Shown piece by piece: positions 12,323 to 12,812 of a stretch of DNA of 12,812 nucleotides. Where the stretch lies: the NCBI GenBank assembly GCA_035307785.1, contig DATGHS010000293.1:1-12812 (forward strand), given 5' to 3'. The stretch is from DATGHS01 sp035307785. Lineage in GTDB: Bacteria; Planctomycetota; Planctomycetia; Gemmatales; Gemmataceae. The notes under the pieces are model-generated. The model ran no database searches. It was not told where the DNA came from and saw only the letters and a program-made list of their open reading frames with translations. The translations under genes and the position numbers were made by a program. The stretch's first letter is position 1, and each line of letters opens with the position of its first letter.

Positions 12323-12812
12323 ATGAACATTCAACGCCTTACCACCGATGGCTCCTTCAAGCAGCATCTGCGCTGGTCGCCGGATGGTAAGATATTTCTC
12401 TTCACCCGCATTTACGAAGGCAAGATGGCGCTGTGGACCGTGAATGCCGATGGCAGCGACATGAAGCGGCTCATGCCGAATCTCGATACGCCGCATTTCG
12501 ATGGCGATTGGTCGCCTGATAGCAAGACAATTCTATATGTGCACGACATCTTGCAGGGCACCGATGGCAAGCTGCACATTCATCGCGTGAATGCCGACGG
12601 CAGCGAGTCCAAGGTCGTGATTCCGAATAAAGCGTTCGAAGAGACGCCGCGCTGGGCGCCGGACGGCAAGTCCTTCCTCTTCGTGAGCACCCGTGACGGC
12701 AACCAGGAGATTTACCGGGCCGATGCCGACGGCTCCAATATCAAACGGCTCACCAACGAAATTGCGGCCGACAATAACCCGTGCTGGTCGCCCGACGGCA
12801 AACGCATCGCCT
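12323..12812 (+). CDS. TolB-like WD40/PD40 beta-propeller protein (3' end outside window)
   Basis: The frame is open from ATG 12323 to the end of the window, 163 codons, so the gene is truncated by the window. It contains regularly spaced blade motifs: WSPDG at 18-22, WSPDS at 63-67, WAPDG at 111-115 and WSPDG at 155-159, a period of about 44-48 residues. Linking strands are of the type LFTRIYEGKMALWTVNADGS and FVSTRDGNQEIYRADADGSN. This is the PD40/TolB beta-propeller pattern: every blade ends in an N/D-A-D-G-S turn. No signal peptide is seen, so from this start the protein is cytoplasmic, unlike periplasmic TolB; a kinase or hydrolase domain could follow outside the window. Such propellers usually bind proteins. 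It is co-directional with DUF1501 but separated from it by a palindromic repeat pair. Confidence 0.88.
   Translation, partial: MNIQRLTTDGSFKQHLRWSPDGKIFLFTRIYEGKMALWTVNADGSDMKRLMPNLDTPHFDGDWSPDSKTILYVHDILQGTDGKLHIHRVNADGSESKVVIPNKAFEETPRWAPDGKSFLFVSTRDGNQEIYRADADGSNIKRLTNEIAADNNPCWSPDGKRIA

Noticed and set aside
1..12812. CRISPR array, tRNA, rRNA, transposase or prophage genes
   Set aside because: No regularly spaced direct repeats with unique spacers, no tRNA-like or rRNA-like sequence, and no transposase, integrase or phage structural motifs were seen on either strand.

Overview
The window looks like a piece of a planctomycete chromosome, most likely from the Pirellulales or a close relative. 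This rests on family content, not on any search. It carries a DUF1501 (Tat-exported) protein, a Uma2-family nuclease-like protein, a Wza-like export lipoprotein next to Gly/Tyr-rich and Pro-rich secreted proteins, and PIN and HNH modules with small partner genes. The DNA is GC-rich with loosely packed genes. No rRNA, tRNA, CRISPR array, transposase or replication origin was seen.

Layout. (1) 1-512: the 3' part of an unknown, probably exported protein, followed by about 390 nt without a convincing gene. (2) 906-2352: two small toxin-antitoxin-like cassettes. The first is a helical 89-aa protein plus an HNH nuclease that is broken by a short deletion and frameshift. The second is a 75-aa putative antitoxin plus an intact PIN-domain (VapC-like) RNase. 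In each pair the two genes overlap by ATGA. Each pair has a promoter-like element exactly 6 nt before the first ATG, which suggests leaderless mRNAs, and each is followed by a copy of the same ~75-80 nt repeat. (3) 2568-4354: a translationally coupled pair, a ParA/MinD-type ATPase with an N-terminal membrane anchor and coiled coil, and a 170-aa helical protein whose C-terminal third resembles a SAP/Rho_N-like fold. A secreted glycoside-hydrolase-like protein (4374-5819) follows after only 19 nt. (4) 6216-9268: an outer-membrane polysaccharide-export lipoprotein and two secreted low-complexity proteins, all on the + strand, plausibly a cell-surface group. (5) 9366-10010: an ECF sigma factor, convergent with (6) a Uma2-like gene on the minus strand (10035-10757). 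Uma2 is divergent from (7) a DUF1501 gene (10838-12235). (8) The 5' part of a TolB-like beta-propeller gene runs off the end.

Most interesting signals. (a) Three copies of a 28-nt 9-10-9 palindrome with a conserved loop and compensatory stem changes, at 7746, 12238 and 12283. The last two face each other, as in REP/BIME elements. (b) The membrane-anchored ParA plus SAP-like partner, which is not a standard ParAB pair. (c) The repeat pair that closes each nuclease cassette. (d) The HNH gene that has lost its central catalytic Asn. All functional statements come from reading motifs by eye; no database search was possible.
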